DNA of 64,000 bases. It comes from JAICLK01 sp963742655. GTDB taxonomy: Bacteria > Patescibacteriota > Saccharimonadia > Saccharimonadales > UBA4665. Each line of letters begins with the position of its first letter. Within the stretch, counting starts at the first letter, position 1. A program made the translations under genes and the position numbers. Below, in pieces: positions 18,157 to 28,600 of the stretch. The stretch covers positions 62,001-126,000 of the forward strand of contig CAVUMM010000005.1 in the NCBI GenBank assembly GCA_963742655.1, in the 5' to 3' direction. The notes beneath the pieces are model-generated. The model had not been told where the DNA came from. It made no database searches and saw nothing but the letters and a program-made list of their open reading frames with translations.

Positions 18157-19961
18157 AACACATCCAACCTTACCGGCAGTAGCGCTTGCAGCCGAAGTGG
18201 CGCCAGATCCGCCCTGCCCGGCGTTTGACGCACAACTGGAATACGTGGAGTCGCCGGTACCGCCGGGTGTAATGCCAGTGCCGGCAGTTTCGGTAGTTGC
18301 CGAACCGGTAGCCAGGTCGCTGCCGCCACCGCCACCGCCACCGGCGTGGTTGTTGGTGCTGAGTACGGACCGCCACCTCCACCACCGTAGCGGCCGCTAC
18401 CGCCGCCACCACCACCGTACAGGAGGCAATCGTACCGCCGCCACCACCCGCGCCGAAGCCGCCGTTACCACCGGTGCCGCTGCTGGTAGCGCAACTGGTT
18501 ACAAAGCGCACCACCGTTACCACCGGCGTTGGCCGCACCTGTCGAACCCGCACCACCACCAGCACCGGCGCTACCGCCGTACCGCCACCACCAGTTGTAC
18601 CGCCGCCACCGCCACCGCCCAACTGGAACCGGTAGACGCTACCGTCAGCTACCGTCTGAACCGCCACCAGCACCGCCAGCGATACCGTCCGGCATCGGAA
18701 CCTTGCGACGCCACCGCCACCACCACCGGACCGGCTTGCACCAGGTAGGTGCGACCGCGTTTTACGTCGGAGAATCCGCCGCCATTGCCACCGTTACTGT
18801 TGGAACCGGCCTTGACTGCCGAGCGTACCAACCTCGACTGTGAGCGATTCGACCAGGAGTCACAGTGATGTTTGATTTGATAAAGCCACCACCACCACCG
18901 GCACCGCCCGTTCCGGTCGATGCTGAACCGCCACCTCCACCGCCGCCGGCACCCCAGCTTGTGACCGTGACGGATGTGACATTATTCGGTACCACAAAGT
19001 TATTGCTGCCCGCTGAAGTGTATGCAGAACTGCTGCTGTTCGCATCAGCACGGACACCAAGCGTCGCAGTTTCCGTGGTCGTGTTGATCGCTATTGATTT
19101 TTTAGTCGTATCGGCTGCGAACAGCGTATTGTTGCTGCTGTCCTGGATTTGCAGGGCAAAGCCGGTGCCGGCGTTTTGGATAAGTTCCACTGCCCCGGTA
19201 GCACCAGAGTACTGCTGATTCAGGTTCATGAGGTTCGACGAATCGTTGCATGTGCCCGCTATAATCGCGCAGCTGCTACTTAGCTTCGCCAGCGACCCAG
19301 TAACGTTCGCACTGCCGCCGCCAGCCACATCCGCCTCGAAGATGACACCCCAGGTGTTTGCGTAGCTGGGCGGACCGCCACTACCTTGAGCTACCTTGCG
19401 GTGTGTATGCCGTTCCGCTGGTTAGTGAAGTAGCGTACGTTGTACCTGTTGTTCCACCACCGATGGCGGTACAGTTTCCTGTGAACGCAGCCGGCAAACA
19501 TGTGGTTGTTAGTGTACGTGTGCTGCGGATCGGTCTCACCCCAGTAGGCTTGGTTTGCACCTGTCGCTGACAGCGTGGGGTAATCAAAGTCCCTTCCAGC
19601 ACCAGCATCGTAGTTATGGCTGTGAAGTTATGATATTCCAGGTAGGTGTTCCGGCAGCATGGAATGAATCGAGTCACCTCGTTCCATATGCTGATCCATG
19701 TCGTACTACCAGGTGTTGCGAAACATGTAAAGTCGCGGGTGATGTACAGCGCTTGTCGCTTTTGCGTACCAAATTTCCACATCATCTTGGTGGGTACATC
19801 ATCCGCAGAATTGAGGCGTGTCCAGGTATCCGGAGTTAGTGAATGTGTTATCGACAATGAAACAATTGAATTGTTGTACCGTTAAGAAGTACGTCAGAAT
19901 ACTGATGTCACCGACGGCTAGACGTTGTGACGCTTGGTAGTTTGGCGGGTTAGAGTTGTTT
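18157..19961 (-). pseudogene. Multiply frameshifted Gly-rich segment of giant B
   Basis: No single frame stays open, yet each stretch has a clear homologous reading in one of three frames. Examples: GGSGGPPSYANTWGVIFEA (about 19380-19320), then an intact piece to about 18850 (SLAKLSSSCAIIAGTCN, FVVPNNVTSVTVTSWGAGG), and Gly-rich pieces such as GGSAGAGGGAGSTGAANAGG and GTGGNGGFGAGGGGG. Frames switch near 20020, 19975, 19560, 19470, 19380, 18850, 18780, 18600, 18495, 18428 and 18358. The domain type matches the Gly-rich protein at 1-2136. Either the gene is decaying here or the consensus is poor in this GC-rich repetitive stretch. Confidence 0.65.
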
Positions 19962-22900
19962 TTACCCTGTGGGAGTTTCCTGCTGCGTAGACATGCGAGA
20001 TGGCTTCGCTGGTAGTACCGACATTTGCAGTGATTGACCTGCGACGTTCAAAAATTGGCCGCTATAGCTGCCTCCGTTGGTGGTGAGCGTGCTGGCATTG
20101 CTGATGTCCACTTCGTTCTGGAGCGAGGTCGTGCCGGATACATGCAAGCTGTCCGCAGTGTATAGGCTGGCCGAATCACCCGTTTGAACCGTGTCGACAG
20201 ACACATCATCGAAGTAAGCAGTCGCGGTAGAGGCGACGGTGGCACCCAAGTCAAGGTAAGACAAGCTGACGGTGCCGAAGTTCTGGCTGGACAGGTTGAT
20301 AGCGTTGCTGTTGCTGGTTACCAACGTGCCGTCCAGATAAACTTGAAGCACTCCGACAGAACCGCTAATTACTACCTCGGTTTCCAGCTTGTGCCAGGCG
20401 CTGGTGCTTGGTGCCGTAGCCGAGCAAGCCGAGACTGATGCGCCGCCCAAACTGGCCAGTGTGGAGCTGTAACACAGGTTTCCGCTCGCGCCAAGATATA
20501 CGTACAGATCGCCGCCGCCAGTCGAGGTGGTTCTGAAATCCATCAGCGGCGTCGGGTTGCCAAGCGAAGTGACATCGAAGTACGCACGACCCCAGACGGT
20601 CGATGACGATCCGATCGATGATTGAGCGTATGCCGTCTTGCTGCCTGCCGAAGTGTCGAGTTGCAAAGCGTATTTACCGTTTCGCACTGTGGTGGATTGG
20701 ACCGCAATCGTGCCCGTACCTCCACTGCCGCCGCTCCACATCGATAAGTCCCCGGATTCAAACGTGTCCGAGAACAGCCGGCCGGCGCTGCTGACATTGG
20801 CCGCGCTGCCGACATCCAGGTCGCTTGACGAGACAATCTTGTTGGTACTGTCGGCGTTCAGGAAGCTGGTGCCGGAGGAATCTTGGACCCTGAAGGCCGC
20901 GGTAGAGTTGGTCTGGCTCTTGAATGTCGCTGCGCCGCCATCAGCGATAGTGAAGACATGGGCAGACACACTGGTAGTATCTTGGACATCAAGCAGGTTG
21001 CCGCTGCCGGCGCTACTGATGTCCAGGCCGTCTACGTTGCCGGTGTATGAATTTGTCAGACTAAACAGCGCACCGGTGGAGCTAGTGTTGCCGCTGGCGT
21101 TGGTGATAGAGATACCGTTGCTTGCGTTGTTGGTGAGCGCAATCGTGGCAGTGCCGGCGCCGGATGCCGCGTACACCTGCTGTAAGGTCGGCGTGCTGCC
21201 GGAACACGAACCGAACTGTAGCGCTGTCGCAGAAGTGGTTGATCCGCTAGTCGACTGCAGACATTGGCTGCCTGAAACGCCCGCGACCGGCAAGGTCAAG
21301 CTATAGGTGCCCGTCAGCGTCGGGGTATTGAGTGTTAGGGTATGACTACTCCCGTCCTGCAGTACTAATGCACCTGCTACTGCTGCCGCACCAAGAGTGG
21401 TCGTACCGCTACTGACGTTGAAGTTAGACGATGTAATAGCTAACGTATTAGCACCGACGTTCAGGCTGGAGGCAAGAGCACCACTTAAGTTCAATGCTCC
21501 GGCTGAGCTTACGGCCAATGTGCCTGATGTAGTTGTTGATACTGTTACGTTACCGGCGGTGGCATTGAGCGTGGCGCCGGCTGTGCCGCCTTGTAACGAG
21601 ATCGATGACGCACCGTTGGTGTTGCCGATGGTAATAGCGTCGATACCCGTACCGGTAGCCGAGTCACCGATCTTAATGGTCTGGGTCTTACCGGTTGCAA
21701 CCTGGGCGTGGCCGATGTCTATCTCGTCGGTTTGGGTGGACTGGCCGATGGTGATGGTCTTGGTGCCTGTAGCCATACCGAGCGTAATGACGTTGTCGTT
21801 GGTTGTGCCGATGCTTATGGTGCCGTTAGTGCCGGCCTGGATGCCGACAGCGCTCGCACCCGTCCCGCCCTGAAGCAATGTCTGGGTAGCGGCGGTAGTG
21901 TTGCCGAGGTTGAGAGTAGTCGCGTTGGTATTACCCAGGTCAACCGCACCCGCACCGACAGTGTCAAGAGCCAGTGTACCGGTGCCGGAAGTCTGGATGG
22001 TCAGGTTCTGGTTGGTGCCGCCGACACTCCAGGTGGCAGAAGCAGCCGAGGTTAGTGTCAAGGCACCAGCTGTCGTGACCAGCGAAGAAGCTGCCGCGCC
22101 GCTTGCCGTGATGCCACCGGTACCGGTCAGTGTCAGGGTGCCTTTAGCCTGGACAGTCGTACTGCCGCCGGTGGCCGAGGAACCGGTGCCTATGGTGACG
22201 TTGGTAGTACCGCCGGCTGTATTACTGTTGCCGATGCCGATGGTTTGAGTACCGGAACTTAGTGCGGAACTGCCGATCTGGATGGTACCATTTTGGACGG
22301 TCGTGCCGATACTTATGGTGCCGGATGCTCCGGTCTGTAACCCGATGGCACTAGCTCCGGTGCCACCCTGGATGAGGGTTTGTGTAGCAGCGGTTGTATT
22401 ACCTGCGTTAACGGTGGTGGCGTTGGTGTGGCCGAAGTTGGCGGTACCCGCACCGACAGTGTCAAGAGCCAGTGTACCGGTACCGGAAGTCTGGATGGTC
22501 AGGTTCTGGTTGGTGCCGCCGATTGACCATGTCGAGGAAGCCGCACCGGTCAAAGTCAGTACACCCGCCGAAATTGCAGACAGCGTGCCCGATGTAGTGG
22601 TAGACAGTGCCAAGTTGCCGCCGGTTGCGTTCAAGGTGGCGCCGGCTGTGCCGCCTTGTAACGAGATCGATGACGCACCGTTGGTGTTGCCGATGGTAAT
22701 AGCGTCGATACCCGTACCGGTAGCCGAGTCACCGATCTTAATGGTCTGGGTCTTACCGGTTGCAACCTGGGCGTGGCCGATGTCTATCTCGTCGGTTTGG
22801 GTGGACTGGCCGATGGTGATGGTCTTGGTGCCTGTAGCCATACCGAGCGTAATGACGTTGTCGTTGGTTGTGCCGATGCTTATGGTGCCGTTAGTGCCGG

Positions 22901-24887
22901 CCTGGATGCCGACAGCGCTCGCACCCGTCCCGCCCTGAAGCAATGTCTGGGTAGCGGCGGTAGTGTTGCCGAGGTTGAGAGTAGTCGCGTTGGTATTACC
23001 CAGGTCAACCGCACCCGCACCGACAGTGTCAAGAGCCAGTGTACCGGTGCCGGAAGTCTGGATGGTCAGGTTCTGGTTGGTGCCGCCGACACTCCAGGTG
23101 GCAGAAGCAGCCGAGGTTAGTGTCAAGGCACCAGCTGTCGTGACCAGCGAAGAAGCTGCCGCGCCGCTTGCCGTGATGCCACCGGTACCGGTCAGTGTCA
23201 GGGTGCCTTTAGCCTGGACAGTCGTACTGCCGCCGGTGGCCGAGGAACCGGTGCCTATGGTGACGTTGGTAGTACCGCCGGCTGTATTACTGTTGCCGAT
23301 GCCGATGGTTTGAGTACCGGAACTTAGTGCGGAACTGCCGATCTGGATGGTACCATTTTGGACGGTCGTGCCGATACTTATGGTGCCGGATGCTCCGGTC
23401 TGTAACCCGATGGCACTAGCTCCGGTGCCACCCTGGATGAGGGTTTGTGTAGCAGCGGTTGTATTACCTGCGTTAACGGTGGTGGCGTTGGTGTGGCCGA
23501 AGTTGGCGGTACCCGCACCGACAGTGTCAAGAGCCAGTGTACCGGTACCGGAAGTCTGGATGGTCAGGTTCTGGTTGGTGCCGCCGATTGACCATGTCGA
23601 GGAAGCCGCACCGGTCAAAGTCAGTACACCCGCCGAAATTGCAGACAGCGTGCCCGATGTAGTGGTAGACAGTGCCAAGTTGCCGCCGGTTGCGTTCAAG
23701 GTGGCGCCGGCTGTGCCGCCTTGTAACGAGATCGATGACGCACCGTTGGTGTTGCCGATGGTAATAGCAGCATAACCTGTACCTGTATCAGCCCCCGCCC
23801 CAATCTTTATGGTTTGTACCTTTCCACTGGGAGTGATGGCATTGCCAATGTCAATTTCGTTGGTGTCAGTGGACTGGCCCAAAGTAATCGCGCCGGTCTC
23901 GCCCGTGCCGCCGATCGCAATCGTGCCGCCCACGGTAGCCGCTCCAATCGCATAGGTTGAACCGACCGCACCGTTTAAGACATAGTTACCGGTGCCGACC
24001 GTCTGGGTGATGCCTGTGGCTTGTTGGAGTAAGTCGCCGCTGGTGTCGGTGGTCTGGGTGCCATAGATGGTGCCGGTGCCGGCGTCGTGGATAGTGGTAG
24101 CACCCGTGCCGGAGTACTGGTTGCCGGACAGGTAGGCGCCCGTCGTGCCAGCAACAATTACGATGGCATTGCCGGAGCCGCCGGTACCAAGTATCTGGTT
24201 GTTAGTGACGGTGGCGTTGTTGCTGCCCCCGCTGACATAGACGCCGTAGTAGGCACCCGAGCTCGGCTCCGTGATGGTGTTGCTGCTCACTATGTCGTTG
24301 GTAGCATTGACAAATATACCGTTACCCGCATTCGTGCTGTTGTAGACGGTATTGCCGGTAGCGGTCTGGTAGCTAGACAACAGATAAATGCCGCCGCCGA
24401 TGGAATCGTCGTTATTGCGGGCGGTGGACCCGGTGATGGTGTCGTACTGGCCGCCGAGCAGGAAGCCGCTCTTGGAGTTGCTGTCGGCCACGTCGCCGGA
24501 CAGGCTGCTGCTGGCGCCGCCGATGTAAAAGCCGTAGGCGGTATTGGACTTGGCCACCGAGTTGGCGATAGCGTCCTCGGTGCCGTTGGTCTCGAAGCCG
24601 CGGTAGCCGTTGCTGGTAGCAGTACTGGAGCTGATACTTACGTTATTGCCGCTGCCATAGAACCCGGCGGCATTGTTGCCGCTGGCTTCACTGTTGGTGA
24701 TGGTGATACCGCCGCTGCCGTCGAGCTCAAAGCCGTCGCCGGTGTTGAACAGGCTGCCGTAGACATTATCCGCCCAGACATGGTCTGCCTGCACCGAACC
24801 GGATGTGCTGACGTTCAGGCCGTACATGGCAGCCGGATGTCTGGTTGGCTTTGTTGCCGTCCAGGTGCAGGTTCTTGATGATGACAT
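19962..24887 (-). CDS. Giant surface fibre B, third segment (repeat-rich, 1641 residues)
   Basis: The reading frame carries gene B onward from the frame break at 24831. It begins in the second beta-helix (AMYGLNVSTSG onward), continues with the TGITQTVGTGNYVLNGAVGSTY cassette in pieces seen in A and C, and then holds two perfect 355-codon repeats (TIQTSGTGTLALDTVGAG, TQTLIQGGTGASAIG). At its C-terminal end lies a lyase/LamG-like domain (LFSDTFESGDLSMWSGG...WHKLETEVVISG). It stops at 19962 because of another frame shift; the next frames read NVGTTSEAISHVYAAGNS. The first ~18 residues from the nominal ATG are out of the homologous frame. It is a fragment, not a separate gene. Confidence 0.75.
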   Translation of the reverse strand: MSSSRTCTWTATKPTRHPAAMYGLNVSTSGSVQADHVWADNVYGSLFNTGDGFELDGSGGITITNSEASGNNAAGFYGSGNNVSISSSTATSNGYRGFETNGTEDAIANSVAKSNTAYGFYIGGASSSLSGDVADSNSKSGFLLGGQYDTITGSTARNNDDSIGGGIYLLSSYQTATGNTVYNSTNAGNGIFVNATNDIVSSNTITEPSSGAYYGVYVSGGSNNATVTNNQILGTGGSGNAIVIVAGTTGAYLSGNQYSGTGATTIHDAGTGTIYGTQTTDTSGDLLQQATGITQTVGTGNYVLNGAVGSTYAIGAATVGGTIAIGGTGETGAITLGQSTDTNEIDIGNAITPSGKVQTIKIGAGADTGTGYAAITIGNTNGASSISLQGGTAGATLNATGGNLALSTTTSGTLSAISAGVLTLTGAASSTWSIGGTNQNLTIQTSGTGTLALDTVGAGTANFGHTNATTVNAGNTTAATQTLIQGGTGASAIGLQTGASGTISIGTTVQNGTIQIGSSALSSGTQTIGIGNSNTAGGTTNVTIGTGSSATGGSTTVQAKGTLTLTGTGGITASGAAASSLVTTAGALTLTSAASATWSVGGTNQNLTIQTSGTGTLALDTVGAGAVDLGNTNATTLNLGNTTAATQTLLQGGTGASAVGIQAGTNGTISIGTTNDNVITLGMATGTKTITIGQSTQTDEIDIGHAQVATGKTQTIKIGDSATGTGIDAITIGNTNGASSISLQGGTAGATLNATGGNLALSTTTSGTLSAISAGVLTLTGAASSTWSIGGTNQNLTIQTSGTGTLALDTVGAGTANFGHTNATTVNAGNTTAATQTLIQGGTGASAIGLQTGASGTISIGTTVQNGTIQIGSSALSSGTQTIGIGNSNTAGGTTNVTIGTGSSATGGSTTVQAKGTLTLTGTGGITASGAAASSLVTTAGALTLTSAASATWSVGGTNQNLTIQTSGTGTLALDTVGAGAVDLGNTNATTLNLGNTTAATQTLLQGGTGASAVGIQAGTNGTISIGTTNDNVITLGMATGTKTITIGQSTQTDEIDIGHAQVATGKTQTIKIGDSATGTGIDAITIGNTNGASSISLQGGTAGATLNATAGNVTVSTTTSGTLAVSSAGALNLSGALASSLNVGANTLAITSSNFNVSSGTTTLGAAAVAGALVLQDGSSHTLTLNTPTLTGTYSLTLPVAGVSGSQCLQSTSGSTTSATALQFGSCSGSTPTLQQVYAASGAGTATIALTNNASNGISITNASGNTSSTGALFSLTNSYTGNVDGLDISSAGSGNLLDVQDTTSVSAHVFTIADGGAATFKSQTNSTAAFRVQDSSGTSFLNADSTNKIVSSSDLDVGSAANVSSAGRLFSDTFESGDLSMWSGGSGGTGTIAVQSTTVRNGKYALQLDTSAGSKTAYAQSSIGSSSTVWGRAYFDVTSLGNPTPLMDFRTTSTGGGDLYVYLGASGNLCYSSTLASLGGASVSACSATAPSTSAWHKLETEVVISGSVGVLQVYLDGTLVTSNSNAINLSSQNFGTVSLSYLDLGATVASTATAYFDDVSVDTVQTGDSASLYTADSLHVSGTTSLQNEVDISNASTLTTNGGSYSGQFLNVAGQSLQMSVLPAKPSRMSTQQETPTG
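21571..23768 (-). repeat. Perfect 1065-bp in-frame tandem duplication in giant B
   Basis: The sequence at 21571-22635 is repeated directly as 22636-23700, with a further 68 bp (23701-23768) of a third copy. By eye the copies appear identical at every base compared, and the period 1065 is exactly 355 codons. Each unit contains two related sub-repeats that read TIQTSGTGTLALDTVGAG followed by TANFGHTN or AVDLGNTN. Identity at synonymous positions implies a very recent duplication or ongoing homogenisation. Confidence 0.92.
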
Positions 24888-25578
24888 TGGTCGGGTTGCC
24901 GGTCCCGGCGGAAACTATGGCTACACCTGATCCGTTGGTGGAGTTCTTGAACTTCAGAATGGTGTTGGGCCCGGCGCCTTCGAGCGTCACATTGCTCTTC
25001 AAGTCTATTTGGGTAGTAATAATATAGGTACCCTCTTCCAGGTAGACGATACCGCCGCCGTAGTTGGTTGATACATCGTTGATGGCTGTTTGGATGGCGG
25101 TGTCGGCAGCACAACCGGTGGCTACGTAGTCCGCTCCGGCGGTGTCACTGGAAGCGACTGAGTTTGGCGTACTACAAGTGCTGGTGGAGCTCATGGCGAC
25201 TATTTCAGTGACGGACTTAGAACTGGCACCAGCAGAACAGTTAGCTTTCGTCTGCAAGCAAAAGGTATCGGTAGCCGCTACGCTAGACGGTAAGCTCAGT
25301 ACCGGGCTGTTGGCTTGTGCGCCGCCGCTTTGGAAGGTAACCGTGTGGCCGCTGCCGTCCTGCAGTACTAGTGACCCGGCAGAAGAAGCAGTACCGAGTG
25401 TCTCAACTCCGGTAGTACTGACGTTGAAGTTACTGGAGGTAATACCTAACGTATTACCGGATCCTACTGTCCAGGTAGAGTTAGCAGCTCCGGTTAAGTT
25501 CAATGCTCCTGCTGAGGTGACTGCCAGCGTACCGGAGGTGGTGGTAGATAAGGTTAAGTTGCCGGCTGTTGCGTTCAA
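24766..25578 (-). CDS. Giant surface fibre B, second segment (between two single-base insertions)
   Basis: The frame is open from the insertion at 25744 down to a stop at 24766; homologous sequence runs from EIDIGHATVATGKTQTI through LNATAGNLTLSTTTSG to the second beta-helix N-cap (YLEEGTYIITTQIDLKSNV) and NLHLDGNKANQTSG. After that it goes out of frame at 24831. The beta-helix entry is the same cassette as in A, C and the first beta-helix of B. It is a fragment of gene B rather than an independent protein. Confidence 0.7.
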   Translation of the reverse strand: MNATAGNLTLSTTTSGTLAVTSAGALNLTGAANSTWTVGSGNTLGITSSNFNVSTTGVETLGTASSAGSLVLQDGSGHTVTFQSGGAQANSPVLSLPSSVAATDTFCLQTKANCSAGASSKSVTEIVAMSSTSTCSTPNSVASSDTAGADYVATGCAADTAIQTAINDVSTNYGGGIVYLEEGTYIITTQIDLKSNVTLEGAGPNTILKFKNSTNGSGVAIVSAGTGNPTNVIIKNLHLDGNKANQTSGCHVRPERQHIRFGAGRPCLGG

Positions 25579-25604
25579 GGTGGCGCCGGCTGTACCGGCT
25601 TGAA
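25178..25604 (-). repeat. Beta-helix entry cassette, copy 1 (identical to 27081-27507)
   Basis: About 427 bp here are the same, as far as read by eye, as 27081-27507 (offset 1903) in the same gene. Part of it (to about 41471) recurs in giant C. It encodes the strand repeats and FCLQTKANCSAGASSKSV that lead into each beta-helix. Confidence 0.85.
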
Positions 25605-25696
25605 GTGATAGCGATGACGCGCCGTTGGTATTGCCTATGGTGATGGCGTCACTGCCGGTACCGGTGGCTGAATCGCCGATCTTGATGGTTTGGGTT

Positions 25697-28600
25697 TTAC
25701 CGGTGGCTACTGTGGCATGGCCGATATCTATTTCGTTGGTTTGCGGTGGACTGGCCGAGGGTCAGGGTACCGGTCTGCGATCCGCCGCCAATGGCAATGG
25801 TACCTGTGGTAGTAGCCGCACCAATAGCATAGGTGGAACCGACCGCACCGTTTAAGACATAGTTACCGGTGCCGACTGTCTGGGTGATCCCCGTAGCCTG
25901 CTGGAGCAAGCTACCCGTGGAGTTGGTGACCTGGGAACCGTACACGGTGGTCGTATCACCGTCATGGATGGTACTGGCACCGGTACCGGCGTAGGTATTA
26001 CCCGCCAGGAAGGTATCCGACGTACTGGTACCGGTGATGTCAATGGCGTAGCCGGAATCGCCGCTGGCACCGGCAATGTTGTTGCCCGTGACGGTGCTGT
26101 GATCGGAAGTTGTGATGTAGATACCGTCATATGCGATGCTTGTCTTAAGCGTAATGGCGTTGTTACTAATGGTATCGTAGCTGCTGCCGAATACACCAAT
26201 GCCGTACTGGGCGTTATTGTAAATCTGGTTACCGGTAACGGTGGCGTTCGCGGAGAATTGCACGTCGATACCGTATTGGCTATTGTTATACACTATGTTG
26301 CCGCTGGCGGTGCCGCTGCCATCGATGTTGATGCCATCGAGCGTGTTACCGTATGAGCTGGAGCCGGTCACCGCCACATTGCCAACCGTTGCTATGCCAT
26401 GTCCGGTGTTGTTGTAGGCCTGGCTGTCGCCTATCGTGTCATTGGTACCGCTGACATAGAAGCCGCAGTTGCCGTTGGATATGGCCTGGTCGCCCGTGTA
26501 GCTGTTCCTGGAGCCGACGTCGTAGAAGCCGCGGGAGGTATTGCTGGCAGCGATGCTGTCGGTAATGCTGCTGTTGGAGCCGCCAATGTCAAAGCCGTCA
26601 TTGCCGTTGCCGCTCGATGTTGTGTTTTCAATCGTGATGTTGCCGAACCAGGTGAGTATGCCGTCGGTGCGGAAGTTCTGTACCGTGACGTGGTCGACCG
26701 TGACGCCGGCCGTCGCGTTGGCCTCCAGGTACATACCGTACATCGCGCCGGATGACTGTTGGGAGCTGTTGCCGTCGAGCGTCATGTCCTTGATGAACGT
26801 CTTACTGATGGTGGTGGAGGAGTACAGCATGTCGACGGCGGTGTTCAGGCCGTTCTTGAGTTCCAGGATGGTATTACCGCCGGCGCCCTCAAGGGTTACA
26901 TTGCTCGGCAGGGTTATTGCGGATGAGATGATGTACGTGCCGTCTTCCAGGTAGACGACACCGCCATTGGCAGGAAGTGCAGAGATGGCACTGTTAATGG
27001 CTGATTCGGCAGTACAGCCGGTGGCTACGTAGTCGGCGCCGGCTGTATCACTGGAAGCTACTGAGCTGGGGGTACTACAGGTGCTGGTGGAGCTCATGGC
27101 GACTATTTCAGTGACGGACTTAGAACTGGCACCAGCAGAACAGTTAGCTTTCGTCTGCAAGCAAAAGGTATCGGTAGCCGCTACGCTAGACGGTAAGCTC
27201 AGTACCGGGCTGTTGGCTTGTGCGCCGCCGCTTTGGAAGGTAACCGTGTGGCCGCTGCCGTCCTGCAGTACTAGTGACCCGGCAGAAGAAGCAGTACCGA
27301 GTGTCTCAACTCCGGTAGTACTGACGTTGAAGTTACTGGAGGTAATACCTAACGTATTACCGGATCCTACTGTCCAGGTAGAGTTAGCAGCTCCGGTTAA
27401 GTTCAATGCTCCTGCTGAGGTGACTGCCAGCGTACCGGAGGTGGTGGTAGATAAGGTTAAGTTGCCGGCTGTTGCGTTCAAGGTGGCGCCGGCTGTACCG
27501 GCTTGCAACGAGATTGACGAGGCGCCGTTGGTGTTGCCGATGGCGATGACATCCTTGCCGGTACCGGTGGCGGAGTCGCCGATGTGAATATTCTGGGTAT
27601 TGCCGATGGCTACTTGAGCGGCGCCGATGTTGATAGTTTGGCCGGCAGTCGATTGACCTAGGGTGATAGTATTGGTTTGGCTAGCTCCACCGATGGCAAC
27701 TGTGCCGGTCGTAGCACCCGCCGCTATGTTCACTGCCCCCGTACCGGTGTTGGTGGAGCCGATAGCCAGTGTGCCACCGGAAGTCAGGGCGTCTAGCGTG
27801 CCGATGAGTTCTTTGCTGCCGGCGTCGATGCTTGCAAGGTTAGCCCCGGTAGAACTCTGCAGCTGGAACAGTGTGCTGCTTTGAGTTGGAGCAGCCTGGA
27901 TTACTAGCGGGACATCTGCGGTGCTGATGCTGGAGATAAACTCGCCGCCGTTAGAGACAACACCAGTACTAGCTGCCACGGCTGCACCTGTCGTCCTGAC
28001 ATATACCTGTGGAACGTTTGATTGAACAAGCTGTGCGCCCCAAGCGTAGACCGTTTGCGTGTCGCTGCCCCCTGACGTGCCCGGGTAAATCTTTGGGGTG
28101 ACGGTAGTAACGCCACTCGTGAAAGTCTGCGAAATGCTGAATCGGCGCCATTGCGTGCCCACTGTGATATTTGAAGACAACGTTGCGGGAGTACCATTCG
28201 AGTCAAGATGCAAATCTACGCTTTGCGTGCTTGCCGCGGTCTTCAACCACACGCTAAAGGTGTATGTGTTGTTACCTGCCGATGTGTAGTTTTGACTTAT
28301 GAAACCACCGCTAGATGTATCGTGAATCTGATCTGCGGTTGTCTGGCCATCTGGCGAAGTTGCCCCATTTGCCGTGACATTAAGCGTTGTTGTTGACCAC
28401 GGGCTGCTTCCACACGATGTGTTATCAAACTGCTCGCTACACAGCAGGAGATTACCGAACGGTCCGATACCGCCCACGCCGTTGTCATAATAACCGGCTG
28501 CTTCCTGATTACCGGCCGATGAAATACCATACAAGGTTGTTCCATTACTGTTTTGGGCATCGAACAGGTCACCCGTCTGCGTGGCGCTGTGACCCTTGGC

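Noticed and set aside
21571..23768. CRISPR array or satellite
   Set aside because: The repeats are 1065 bp, contiguous, coding and in frame, with no spacers.
24766..25578. Independent gene for a small beta-helix protein
   Set aside because: Frame comparison with the paralogues shows it is a slice of giant B lying between two single-base insertions.
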